Source: Legionella parisiensis
GTDB lineage: Bacteria > Pseudomonadota > Gammaproteobacteria > Legionellales > Legionellaceae
Direction of reading: 5' to 3'
Length of the DNA stretch: 64,000 nucleotides
NCBI RefSeq assembly: GCF_001467945.1
Contig: NZ_LNYQ01000013.1
Span: forward strand, 1,401,404 to 1,465,403
Both the position numbers and the translations under genes were made by a program. Of this stretch, positions 1 to 7,761 are shown piece after piece. Within the stretch, counting starts at the first letter, position 1. The number at the start of each line of letters is the position of its first letter. The notes beneath the pieces were generated by a model. That model was not told the origin of the DNA, ran no database searches, and saw nothing but the letters and a program-made list of their open reading frames with translations.

Positions 1-401
1 TCGGGAACATTTGGTAAGGCTGCCCCAATAAGATTTACAAATCCTAACAAGGCTTTTCTATTTTCCAGGTTATTCACATTGTATTGAGCCTGCAGATCAT
101 AAAGTGCGCCTCTTAAGGTAACGGTGCTGTAAATATTTTCCATGTCACGAGGAAATACACTCACAACTCCTTGGTTATCAGCCTTGGCAAATTTATTCTT
201 TGTATTATTTAGCTCACTAAGTGACCAAAAAGTAACTGCTTGTGAGGCAAGATAAATCTTATCGTGAGTGAGTATAAGTTTTGTACGGTAAATATCTAAT
301 TGCACTTTGGTACTCATAGCTGTAGCTACAATTGCAACCAAAGTCATAATAAAAAGTGCAGTGAGTAAAGCGCTTCCTTTTAAGGTTTTAATTTGAAACA
401 T
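1..401 (-). CDS. lspK: Type II secretion minor pseudopilin GspK (LspK), partial
   Basis: The reading frame starts at an ATG at 401 and stays open to the left edge, so the C-terminal part lies outside the window. The N-terminus (MFQIKTLKGSALLTALFIMT) is a prepilin-like leader followed by a hydrophobic helix, and the GSALLTAL stretch is typical of GspK, whose prepilin has no conserved Glu5. GspK caps the tip of the periplasmic pseudopilus with GspI and GspJ. The frame overlaps the end of gspJ by 14 bases, so the two are translationally coupled. It is the last gene of a minus-strand gspF-G-H-I-J-K run, the order of lspFGHIJK in L. pneumophila. About 133 residues are visible. The identification depends mainly on position and the N-terminal helix. 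Confidence 0.85.
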   Translation of the reverse strand, partial: MFQIKTLKGSALLTALFIMTLVAIVATAMSTKVQLDIYRTKLILTHDKIYLASQAVTFWSLSELNNTKNKFAKADNQGVVSVFPRDMENIYSTVTLRGALYDLQAQYNVNNLENRKALLGFVNLIGAALPNVP

Positions 402-1023
402 AAAGCGCACCTGGCAGAATAAAAAGTAAATTTACTTCACCCTGATCCTGCAAAGTCATATTAAATTGTATGGCTTTGGGGAATGGCTCTTTACGTTGAT
501 TTAAGGTTACAGCCTGCTCTCTCCATTCAGGAAGTATTTGTAGATTTTGATTTAAATAACCAAAATGGCAGTTATTCAGACGGTTCAGCAAGATTTTATC
601 TTCATAGTTTTTTTGATTGATTATGTCGAGACTATTCCAGGTTCTACGGAGTAAAGTACCTTGTTGGCACGCATATGCAACACGTTTTAGCGTACTGCGT
701 TTTTCAATACTACCAGGATTTATATTACCATCCCGCGTAAATTCCACATAATTTGTTTGTCCTATAAAAGCGGGTAATAATTGCATCTCATTACTACGAA
801 TAGGGCGCTCTACAGTTTGACGTGTGTCTTGTTGTATAAGACTGATTGCAAGTTGCAATTCATTAAGGCGTTCACTTTGCTCATTAACTCGCGTGCGTGT
901 TGTAAATGCATTATATAATACGGAACTCGTAATAGTTGCCAGAATAGCGAATACGGTAAGTGCAATTAAAATTTCAATCAAAGTAAAGCCGTTAAGTTTT
1001 TTGGATGTTGCATCTTTTTTCAT
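388..1023 (-). CDS. lspJ: Type II secretion minor pseudopilin GspJ (LspJ)
   Basis: This 211-residue protein has a class III prepilin signal: a basic leader ending in Gly, then FTLIEILIALTVFAILA, so the prepilin peptidase PilD would cleave Gly|Phe at about residue 12. The Glu at +5 of the mature protein is present. GspJ is a minor pseudopilin that forms the pseudopilus tip with GspI and GspK and helps push folded exoproteins through the outer-membrane secretin. The length fits GspJ. The start overlaps the gspI stop in an ATGA junction (1020-1023) and the end overlaps gspK, so the genes form one translationally coupled operon. In Legionella the Lsp system exports degradative enzymes and supports intracellular growth. 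Confidence 0.92.
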   Translation of the reverse strand: MKKDATSKKLNGFTLIEILIALTVFAILATITSSVLYNAFTTRTRVNEQSERLNELQLAISLIQQDTRQTVERPIRSNEMQLLPAFIGQTNYVEFTRDGNINPGSIEKRSTLKRVAYACQQGTLLRRTWNSLDIINQKNYEDKILLNRLNNCHFGYLNQNLQILPEWREQAVTLNQRKEPFPKAIQFNMTLQDQGEVNLLFILPGALYVSN

Positions 1024-1466
1024 GGTGCATACCTGAACGCTTGCAGTTCCTCTCTAAAAGGCCCTGTTTTTTCCGGGCTGACAGAAATAACTATTTTTTG
1101 AATGTTTTTAAGTGGAGTAGTGCTTACTTTCGCTCTCCAGTACCAGTGTTCGTTCAACATGGTTGTATCTTGGGTTGTTTCCTGACTTTGATTAATCTGG
1201 AGTAAATTGAGCTGAATCATCGCCACACCTTGCATGGCGACCCAATGACTCACTGTTTTTTCTTTTATACGTCGGGTCGTTTCTACGTTTTGTGATATCG
1301 CTTTTAGCAATGCAGTTAATGCGATTGCTATTATGGAAAGCGCTAATAGAACCTCGATTAGAGTGAATCCTGACGGATTAGATCTCTTTTGAGTCTCAAT
1401 AGAGTTTAAATCCTCATGCACAGCATGTACAATGCGGTTTTGCGCTTCATGCCTCCTCGCATTCAT
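1020..1466 (-). CDS. lspI: Type II secretion minor pseudopilin GspI (LspI)
   Basis: The 148-residue product carries the prepilin motif GFTLIEVLLALSIIAIALTA, with cleavage expected after Gly at about residue 33. The rest is a small globular domain of GspI type. GspI starts assembly of the pseudopilus tip complex with J and K. The ATG at 1466 lies in an ATGA overlap with the gspH stop (1463-1466), which favours this start even though it gives a leader of about 33 residues, long for this family. An in-frame GTG at codon 16 would give a shorter leader but has no evident ribosome binding site. Identity is secure from motif, size and gene order; the exact start is less sure. Confidence 0.9.
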   Translation of the reverse strand: MNARRHEAQNRIVHAVHEDLNSIETQKRSNPSGFTLIEVLLALSIIAIALTALLKAISQNVETTRRIKEKTVSHWVAMQGVAMIQLNLLQINQSQETTQDTTMLNEHWYWRAKVSTTPLKNIQKIVISVSPEKTGPFREELQAFRYAP

Positions 1467-2098
1467 TTGGTGTTCGCCACGTTAAATTGGAGTTCTCCAT
1501 TGTGTTTCCCGATAAGCAAGGCTAAATTGGTGTCTTGTTTGCTGCCAAAGCTCAAAGTAAATGGGGTCATATCTCCAGAGGCCGAAATAATAATAGGAGG
1601 GACTCCCGCTGGAGTTGAATTAGTTGTTTTCAAAATAATACGTGTATCTTGGGGAAAATAAGTCATTTTAAACACTCCTTTATCGGAAATAGGTTTCCAT
1701 TGAGTGTTGTTGTACAGTTGAAACACTTGATATCCGTTATTATCAATACGCAGACCTAGAGTACTGGTTCCCAAAATAGCTTGCTGTTGGGCGAGGCGAA
1801 GTGTATTAACTAATTGTTCTGCAGAAAATAAAATACGTCGACCTTCACCAAAATCACCAAACGCAAGTAAAGCAAAACCGAAGGTTATGCCTATAATCAC
1901 CAAAACAATCAAGATTTCAATCAGGGTAAAACCTTGATTTGACTTCTTGAGAACTTCTGCTTTAGAGGAGAATTGCTTTGTCGATTCGGTGCTCGAATTT
2001 TCATGTGACTGTATGTATGAAACATTTCTGCACTCAGTGTCTCCTTGCGCTTCTCTCTCTGTAGCGAATTTTCGAAAAAATCTATTATTTTTTCTCAT
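1463..2098 (-). CDS. lspH: Type II secretion minor pseudopilin GspH (LspH)
   Basis: The prepilin motif QGFTLIEILIVLVIIGITFG and the following domain of about 150 residues identify a GspH pseudopilin. The frame is open upstream to 2176, but the ATG at 2098 overlaps the last 14 bases of gspG (the codons for DEKK and the stop) and is the only plausible start. No other ATG, GTG or TTG occurs in frame between it and the motif. The leader is therefore about 56 hydrophilic, charged residues, far longer than the usual 5 to 15. GspH sits below the I-J-K tip and links it to the GspG shaft. The long leader is the odd point and is discussed as a finding. Confidence 0.88.
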   Translation of the reverse strand: MRKNNRFFRKFATEREAQGDTECRNVSYIQSHENSSTESTKQFSSKAEVLKKSNQGFTLIEILIVLVIIGITFGFALLAFGDFGEGRRILFSAEQLVNTLRLAQQQAILGTSTLGLRIDNNGYQVFQLYNNTQWKPISDKGVFKMTYFPQDTRIILKTTNSTPAGVPPIIISASGDMTPFTLSFGSKQDTNLALLIGKHNGELQFNVANTK

Positions 2099-2507
2099 CC
2101 CAGTTACCAATTTCGGCATTAATACCAGTCCCTCCGGGTTGTCCTTCAGCACCGTAGGTGAATACATCAACATCACTGTGTTGACCAGGATTTAAATAAA
2201 GGTAATCTCTACCCCATGGATCTGTGGGAAGTGACTTGAGATATTGTTTCCAATTGTTCGGTACTGGATTTGAAGTAGGTTTCTCAACGAGAGCCATCAA
2301 CCCTTGATCCGTAGTGGGATAATTACCATTGTCTAGTTTGTATAAATCCAATGCGTTTTGGATGGCAAGCACATCTTGTTTGGCTTTAACTTTTCGCGCC
2401 TCATCAGGACGCCCCATAATTTTAGGTACGACTATAGAGGCGAGAATGCCCAATATAACGACCACTACCATGATTTCAATTAATGAGAATCCTTTTTGTC
2501 TATTCAT
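2085..2507 (-). CDS. lspG: Type II secretion major pseudopilin GspG (LspG)
   Basis: GspG is the main subunit of the periplasmic pseudopilus. The 140-residue product starts MNRQKGFSLIEIMVVVVILG, a classic short class III leader cut after Gly6 by PilD, with the mature N-terminus FSLIE carrying Glu5. The C-terminal part has the conserved GspG signature: DNGNYPTTDQGLMALV, then LPTDPWGRDYLY and an acidic, Gly-rich loop (DVDVFTYGAEGQPGG) that binds calcium in the family. A GGAG ribosome binding site lies six bases before the ATG. It follows gspF after a 63-base gap and overlaps gspH by 14 bases. Length and all key residues are normal. Confidence 0.97.
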   Translation of the reverse strand: MNRQKGFSLIEIMVVVVILGILASIVVPKIMGRPDEARKVKAKQDVLAIQNALDLYKLDNGNYPTTDQGLMALVEKPTSNPVPNNWKQYLKSLPTDPWGRDYLYLNPGQHSDVDVFTYGAEGQPGGTGINAEIGNWDEKK

Positions 2508-2570
2508 TTTTACTCCGATTTAAACTAGATTGGATAACATGAAGCAATCAGCTGCTACACGTTTGGGCTT

Positions 2571-3773
2571 TTAAGTAATTAACTGCTCCATTGAAAAAAT
2601 AGGCAATAAAGTAGCTAAAACAATAAATAAAACGATTGCACCCATCAACAGGATCACCATAGGCTCCAATAAAGTCAATGATGTATCAATTAGCCGCTTG
2701 ACTTCATTATCCAGGTGAGCGGCAGCGCGTTCCATCATATTTGACAATTGGCCACTTTTTTCACCGCTGCCAATTAAATGAATTGCCATCGGACTAATAT
2801 AACCCGTTTCCTTTAACGCCTCATTAATACCACATCCTTCCCTAACTTTTATTGTAGCAGTATCGAAAGCTTGCCGCATAACAACATTGGTTACTAGACT
2901 TGCTGCAACACGCATTGTTTCTAGAACACTTACTCCTGCTGCGAAAAGTATACCAAAAGTATGTATATAACGCGAAACATTAACTGTTTTTACTAAATAT
3001 GAAATTATAGGAAGTCTTAATAAAAGTCGATGCCAGGCAGTTTTAATCTTTTCATTGTTCAAACTTTTCTTAAAGGCAAAAACCATTAGGATGAGTGCAA
3101 TTAAGGTATAAAGGCCATAATTTTTCACGAAGTGACTTATATTAATTAATATTAGAGTCATTTCAGGCAGGGTTTGACCACCGCTGGTAAATACTTCAAT
3201 AATTTTGGGAACAACAAAACTCAGCAAAAAACTAATAATAGCAATTGAAACAATAATCATAATGAGGGGGTAAATCAGTGCTTGCTGAACTTTTTGTCTT
3301 GTCTGCTGCTGGTTTTCAGTGTAATCCGCTAATTTTTCTAAAACCACATCAAGTCGACCAGTTTGTTCTCCTGAGCCAACAGTCGCACGATATAACTCAG
3401 GAAATGCAGATGGGAATTGGGCCATGGCTTGTGCCAATCCATACCCTTCAAGTACTTTTGCACGCACACCTATAATGAGTTCTCTGACTTTGTCTTTTTC
3501 TGTTTGCTCACTCACTCCACGTAATGATTCTTCTACTGGAATCCCGGCAGCAAGTAAAGTGGCTAATTGACGTGTGAATAGGGCAAGATCTGCTGCAGAA
3601 ATTTTGCTTTTGGCACGACTTCCTGTGCGTTGTTGGGTCAAAATACGAACTTGAGTTGGAATTAATCCCTGATCACGCAAAAGTTGGCGAGCGTGACGTT
3701 CAGAGTCTGCTTCCAGCACTCCTTTGGTCGCGTTACCATTTTTTTGAAGCGCCTGATATTGGTATGCACCCAT
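2571..3773 (-). CDS. lspF: Type II secretion inner-membrane platform protein GspF (LspF)
   Basis: This 400-residue protein has the two tandem T2SSF cytoplasmic domains of GspF/PilC and three hydrophobic segments, near residues 165-195, 215-232 and 370-395. The N-terminus (YQYQALQKNGNATKGVLEAD) and the GSGEQTGRLD and GSGEKSGQLS repeats mark the family. GspF couples the GspE ATPase to pseudopilus assembly in the inner membrane. It is the first gene of the F-K cluster and is divergent from glnA across 98 bases, so the operon promoter should lie there. gspD and gspE are not in the window, in keeping with the scattered lsp genes of Legionella. Confidence 0.96.
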   Translation of the reverse strand: MGAYQYQALQKNGNATKGVLEADSERHARQLLRDQGLIPTQVRILTQQRTGSRAKSKISAADLALFTRQLATLLAAGIPVEESLRGVSEQTEKDKVRELIIGVRAKVLEGYGLAQAMAQFPSAFPELYRATVGSGEQTGRLDVVLEKLADYTENQQQTRQKVQQALIYPLIMIIVSIAIISFLLSFVVPKIIEVFTSGGQTLPEMTLILINISHFVKNYGLYTLIALILMVFAFKKSLNNEKIKTAWHRLLLRLPIISYLVKTVNVSRYIHTFGILFAAGVSVLETMRVAASLVTNVVMRQAFDTATIKVREGCGINEALKETGYISPMAIHLIGSGEKSGQLSNMMERAAAHLDNEVKRLIDTSLTLLEPMVILLMGAIVLFIVLATLLPIFSMEQLIT

Positions 3774-3871
3774 ATTTTTTATGGTTTATGTTAAAACATA
3801 GAGTTTAATCTATTGGGTTTAATAAGTCACTTAAGGTACACTATACAACCAGACTATCCTGGAGAGCAATA

Positions 3872-5281
3872 ATGAGCAAAAATACAGTACTTGAGGCGAT
3901 TAAGGAACTTGACGCCAAATTAGTTGACCTGCGGTTTACGGATATACGGGGTAAAGAGCAACATATAACCGTTCCAATTTCATCAGTTGATAATGATTTT
4001 ATTGAAAATGGAAAAATGATTGATGGATCTTCTTTTAAGGGTTGGCAAAAAATTCACCAGTCAGATTTGGCTTTGATGCCTGACTTGGAAACCATGAAGC
4101 TTGACCCATTTTTTCAAGACAACACTTTAGTTATTCGATGTAACGTAGTAGATCCAAAAACCATGATGGGATATGAGCGTTGTCCCCGATCATTGGCGTT
4201 ACGTGCTGAAGCCTACTTGCAATCTACTGGTATTGCAGATACTGCGTATTTTGGCCCAGAGCCAGAGTTTTTTGTCTTTGATAGTGTGCAATGGGAAACA
4301 ACCATTGGTGGTGCTTTCTATAAAATTGACTCAGAAGAAGCTCAATGGTACTCAGGAAAAGAGTTAGAAGGGGGTAATATTGGACATCGCCCTGCAATAA
4401 AAGGCGGTTATTTCCCCGTTCCTCCAGTTGACTCTTCTCATGATATGCGTTCTGCAATGAGTTTGATTATTGAGTCCTTGGGAACAGTTGTTGAAGCACA
4501 CCATCATGAAGTAGCTACAGCAAACCAATGTGAAATTGCTACTCGGTTTAATACATTGACCAAGAAAGCTGATGAATTACAGATTTTAAAATATGTAGTC
4601 CATAACGTTGCGCACAATTACGGTAAAACAGCTACTTTTATGCCCAAGCCCTTAGTTGGGGATAATGGAAGCGGTATGCATTGCCATCAATCATTAGCCA
4701 AAGACGGTGTGAACCTGTTTTCTGGTGATCAATATGGTGGCCTATCAGAAATGGCACTTTATTACATCGGTGGAATAATTAAGCATGCACGTGCTTTAAA
4801 TGCGTTCACTAATCCATCAACTAACAGTTATAAACGTTTAGTTCCTGGTTTTGAAGCTCCAGTTCTATTGGCTTATTCAGCAAGAAACCGATCTGCTGCA
4901 ATTCGTATTCCTCATGTAAATAATCCTAAGGCGCGCCGTATCGAAGTGCGTTTCCCGGATCCTACTGCGAATCCTTATCTGGCATTTGCTGCAATGATGA
5001 TGGCAGGCCTAGATGGTATCCAAAAGAAAATTCATCCTGGTCAAGCTATGGATAAAGATCTCTATGATTTACCACCAGAGGAACTTGTTGATATCCCTAC
5101 TGTATGTTCGTCTTTGGAACAAGCTATGGAATATTTGGAAAAGGATTATGATTTCTTGTTACAAGGTGATGTATTTACTAAAGACTTTATTATGAATTAC
5201 ATCAAAATGAAGGAAGAAGAAACAACTAGAATCAGAAGTTTGACCCATCCTTATGAGTTTGAGTTGTATTACAGTCTTTAG
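3872..5281 (+). CDS. glnA: Glutamine synthetase, type I
   Basis: GlnA makes glutamine from glutamate, ammonia and ATP, the main entry of ammonium into metabolism. The 469-residue length is that of the dodecameric bacterial GSI-beta enzyme. Visible signatures are IDGSSFKGW near the N-terminus, the metal-site block [10 protein letters not shown], the ATP-site block around [11 protein letters not shown], the glutamate-binding [18 protein letters not shown], and [17 protein letters not shown]. The adenylylation loop is [10 protein letters not shown] with the target tyrosine at residue 398, the same place as in E. coli, so control by GlnE-type adenylylation is likely. A GGAG site precedes the ATG. 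The DUF4124 gene follows after a few bases. No ntrBC pair is seen downstream. Confidence 0.98.
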   Translation: MSKNTVLEAIKELDAKLVDLRFTDIRGKEQHITVPISSVDNDFIENGKMIDGSSFKGWQKIHQSDLALMPDLETMKLDPFFQDNTLVIRCNVVDPKTMMGYERCPRSLALRAEAYLQSTGIADTAYFGPEPEFFVFDSVQWETTIGGAFYKIDSEEAQWYSGKELEGGNIGHRPAIKGGYFPVPPVDSSHDMRSAMSLIIESLGTVVEAHHHEVATANQCEIATRFNTLTKKADELQILKYVVHNVAHNYGKTATFMPKPLVGDNGSGMHCHQSLAKDGVNLFSGDQYGGLSEMALYYIGGIIKHARALNAFTNPSTNSYKRLVPGFEAPVLLAYSARNRSAAIRIPHVNNPKARRIEVRFPDPTANPYLAFAAMMMAGLDGIQKKIHPGQAMDKDLYDLPPEELVDIPTVCSSLEQAMEYLEKDYDFLLQGDVFTKDFIMNYIKMKEEETTRIRSLTHPYEFELYYSL

Positions 5282-5292
5282 GAATAATGGTG

Positions 5293-5853
5293 ATGAGTAA
5301 ATTTTTTGTCTCTCTGCCATTGATGATGGTAATTTGTGTCGTATCCTATGCGACACAAATTTACAAATGGACTGATAGTAAGGGAAATGTTCATTTCAGT
5401 GATACTCCTCGTCAGGGAGCAATAACTGTGACAATTCCCGAGACCCAAAGTTTTTCATCACCAACTCCTTCCAATCCTCAAACTCCAGCACAAAAATCTG
5501 AACAATTAGAGCAAGATGATACGATAAAGTTAAAGCATTCCTACACTAAAATAGCAATTGCCAACCCCCAAACAGGGGCAACAATTCGTAATAATCAAGG
5601 TTTTGTTGCAGTGAGTGCAGAAGTAGAACCTGAGTTGCGCTCGGGAGATAAGTTACAATTGATATACGATAATGGAGCTCTTGGTGAACCCCAAACGAGT
5701 CCAATGTTTGAAATAAAAGGTATGTATAGGGGAACGCATACTTTGGCCGTGCAGGTTGTTGATACGGATGGGAATGTGGTTGAAACTAGTGACCCCATAA
5801 CTATTTATGTCTTTAGACCGCGGGTTGGTATGGTTCCTGGTACTGCACGTTAA
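5293..5853 (+). CDS. Secreted DUF4124 domain protein
   Basis: The product of about 186 residues has an N-terminal signal peptide (hydrophobic FVSLPLMMVICVVSYA), then the DUF4124 signature QIYKWTDSKGNVHFSDTPRQGA right after the predicted cleavage site, a Ser/Pro/Gln-rich linker, and a C-terminal beta-rich domain (about residues 90-180) that looks Ig-like and resembles domains placed after DUF4124 elsewhere. The function of the family is unknown; it is a periplasmic or envelope protein. The gene follows glnA by about ten bases. The TAGGA at the glnA stop is a ribosome binding site nine bases before the ATG at 5293; an ATG two codons upstream is too close to it. Pairing of DUF4124 genes with glnA is common in gamma-proteobacteria. 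Confidence 0.85.
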   Translation: MSKFFVSLPLMMVICVVSYATQIYKWTDSKGNVHFSDTPRQGAITVTIPETQSFSSPTPSNPQTPAQKSEQLEQDDTIKLKHSYTKIAIANPQTGATIRNNQGFVAVSAEVEPELRSGDKLQLIYDNGALGEPQTSPMFEIKGMYRGTHTLAVQVVDTDGNVVETSDPITIYVFRPRVGMVPGTAR

Positions 5854-5869
5854 TTTCTATGGATTAATT

Positions 5870-6646
5870 ATGCTTATTTTATTATCACCAGCTAAAAAAT
5901 TATTAAATAGTTCCAAGTCCTATTCAGGAACGACATCTAATCCTATGTTTGTTGATAAAACCAACACTCTAGTTAAACTGATGAAAAATAAATCAGTTGC
6001 TGATATAGCTGCTTTGATGGATTTGTCCAAGGATTTGGCTGAATTAAATTATAAACGGTATCAAGATTTTTGTTTAGACGATAAAGTGTCATCGCATGCA
6101 TATCCTGCTTTACTTTTATTTCAGGGAGATGTTTACCAAGGTTTAAAAGCTGCAAGCTGGGAGCAAAAGACGATTGACTATTCGCAAAATCATTTGCGAA
6201 TTTTGTCTGGGCTTTATGGTTTGTTAAAACCTTTGGATAATATCCAGCCTTACCGGCTTGAAATGGGGGTTCGTTTACAGAATCCCGCAGGGAAGAGTTT
6301 GTATGATTTTTGGCAAGACACAATAACGAATGCGCTAAATCAACAGTTAGCAGTGCAGAAAAATCCAGTATTGATTAATCTGGCATCAAGTGAATATTTT
6401 AAAGCGGTAGATGAAAAGGGATTAAACTATCCAATTATTACGATCAATTTTTATGAAAGAAAGAACGAGCAGCTGAAGATGATTGGCATTCATGCTAAAA
6501 AAGCACGAGGAACAATGGCTAAGTTTCTCATGCAAAATCAACTTGATAATTTAGAACAGTTGAAGCAATTTAATGAGTTAGAATATAAATTTCACAGTTC
6601 AACCTCAACTGATACTCATCTTGATTTTGTACGGGATACTCATTAA
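5870..6646 (+). CDS. yaaA: YaaA family peroxide stress protein (UPF0246)
   Basis: In E. coli, YaaA lowers free iron during peroxide stress and binds DNA. The start MLILLSPAKKL at 5870 matches the family N-terminus, while the longer frame from 5807 would run into the DUF4124 gene. The 258-residue length is typical. Family motifs are SPAKKL near the start, LFQGDVYQGL near residue 85, LRILSGLYGLLKPLDNIQPYRLEMG in the middle, VLINLASSEYFKAV and the GxMAKF-type stretch ARGTMAKFLM near the C-terminus. It follows the DUF4124 gene by 16 bases, so it may be cotranscribed. A strong palindromic repeat starts 16 bases after its stop and could end the transcript. Confidence 0.93.
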   Translation: MLILLSPAKKLLNSSKSYSGTTSNPMFVDKTNTLVKLMKNKSVADIAALMDLSKDLAELNYKRYQDFCLDDKVSSHAYPALLLFQGDVYQGLKAASWEQKTIDYSQNHLRILSGLYGLLKPLDNIQPYRLEMGVRLQNPAGKSLYDFWQDTITNALNQQLAVQKNPVLINLASSEYFKAVDEKGLNYPIITINFYERKNEQLKMIGIHAKKARGTMAKFLMQNQLDNLEQLKQFNELEYKFHSSTSTDTHLDFVRDTH

Positions 6647-6662
6647 TGTAAAATGAATCAGT

Positions 6663-6745
6663 TGTAGCCTGGGTGCAGCGCAGTGGAACCTGGGTCATAC
6701 GCGAAATTATTTCCCCGGGTTCCGCTGCGCTGCACCCAGGCTACA
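6663..6745. repeat. Palindromic repeat element, intact copy
   Basis: Two 32-base arms (6663-6694 and 6714-6745) are inverted copies of each other with only two transitions, separated by a 19-base loop. The ends read tgtagcctgggtgcagcgca and its complement. As RNA both mismatches would be G-U wobble pairs or near to it, so a very stable hairpin would form. It lies between yaaA and the PLP enzyme gene. Similar decayed pieces occur near 15670-15750, 39370-39400 and 48782-48880, so it is a dispersed REP-like family. It may act as a terminator for yaaA, but no T-run follows. Confidence 0.85.
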
Positions 6746-6758
6746 AAATATTTAATCT

Positions 6759-7661
6759 ATGTGGAATTTATCCAGCCGAGTACATCGTTTAAACCAGTTT
6801 CCTGATCAAAAAGTAAGTTGTTATGTTAAAAGAGATGACGAATTAGGTTGTGGTATTAGCGGTTCAAAATTACGTAAGTACGCCAGTCTTTTTCCTTTTT
6901 TGATTGAGCAAGAAATACAGCACTTAATTATTATTGCTGGCCCCCAATCTAATAATTTACTTGCTGCATTGCAATTAGCACGCGAATTTAAGCTGAAAGT
7001 GACTGCTTTTTTAATTCAGCCTTGGAAATTGGAGCTGTGCGGAAATTATAAATTAAGTCGTTTATTTCTTGAGGAACACGAAATTGTCTGGGTTGCCCGT
7101 AACAACTGGTCGAAGGTTAATGAACTGGCAGATAATTACCTACTGACATTAAAAGAGCCTGGATTTGTTTTACAGGAAGGAGCGAGTGTTCCACAAGCGA
7201 TGAACGGTGCCCTAACTCTTGCTGATGATATTATTGTAAATGAGCATACATTAGGATTTAGGTTTCAACACATTTTTATTGACTCGGGAACAGGGTTTTC
7301 CGCTTCTGCACTCCTTAAAGGTCTGAACCAATTAAATCATTCTGCCCGGGTTTATGTATTATTATTGGCTGATGATGAAATAGCGTTTCGAAATAAACTT
7401 AAGCAATGGATTGAACTAATTCCTCAGAATTTTCTTTGTTTTTATCCTACTACAGCAAAGGCTTTTGGCTCAGTGAATCAAACTATTAAAAATGAAGTAA
7501 AACGTTTAGCGCGAGAAGAAGGTATCTTGGCTGATCCCATCTATGCAGCAAAACTATTTCATGAGTCCAGAAAATACATCAAAACCGAACAATTGAATGG
7601 TAATGTATTAATTATTCATTCCGGTGGTACCTTAACGATGCCTGGATTTGATTATAAATAA
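6759..7661 (+). CDS. PLP-dependent D-cysteine desulfhydrase / ACC deaminase family enzyme
   Basis: The 300-residue protein belongs to the fold-type II PLP family that includes D-cysteine desulfhydrase and 1-aminocyclopropane-1-carboxylate deaminase. It has CYVKRDDELGCGISGSKLRK near the N-terminus, where the Lys of SGSKLRK is the expected PLP Schiff-base residue, then AGPQSNNLLAAL, the substrate/PLP-binding loop, and IHSGGTL near the C-terminus. The substrate cannot be read from sequence. It is a little shorter than typical members (about 330), with a short N-terminus. The start ATG lies only 13 bases after the palindromic repeat and has no clear ribosome binding site, so expression may be weak or depend on the repeat. 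Confidence 0.8.
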   Translation: MWNLSSRVHRLNQFPDQKVSCYVKRDDELGCGISGSKLRKYASLFPFLIEQEIQHLIIIAGPQSNNLLAALQLAREFKLKVTAFLIQPWKLELCGNYKLSRLFLEEHEIVWVARNNWSKVNELADNYLLTLKEPGFVLQEGASVPQAMNGALTLADDIIVNEHTLGFRFQHIFIDSGTGFSASALLKGLNQLNHSARVYVLLLADDEIAFRNKLKQWIELIPQNFLCFYPTTAKAFGSVNQTIKNEVKRLAREEGILADPIYAAKLFHESRKYIKTEQLNGNVLIIHSGGTLTMPGFDYK

Positions 7662-7691
7662 GTTGAGATCTCAATTTTATTCTTCCCCCCC

Positions 7692-7719
7692 CTTGAAATT
7701 TATCAATTTAACCCTATAT
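7692..7719 (+). promoter_or_regulatory. Sigma-32 (RpoH) heat-shock promoter of htpG
   Basis: CTTGAAA at 7692-7698 and CCCTATAT at 7712-7719 are separated by 13 bases. This is a near match to the RpoH consensus (CTTGAAA, 11-16 bases, CCCCATNT). It lies about 40 bases upstream of the htpG start, as expected for a heat-shock chaperone. The match is read directly; activity is inferred. Confidence 0.8.
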
Positions 7720-7761
7720 GACAATACATCATAAGAAAATGTGTCATAGGAGATTAGGTAA

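Noticed and set aside
2099-2176. N-terminal extension of gspH
   Set aside because: It would lie wholly inside gspG; the ATG at 2098 in the gspG stop overlap is the likely start.
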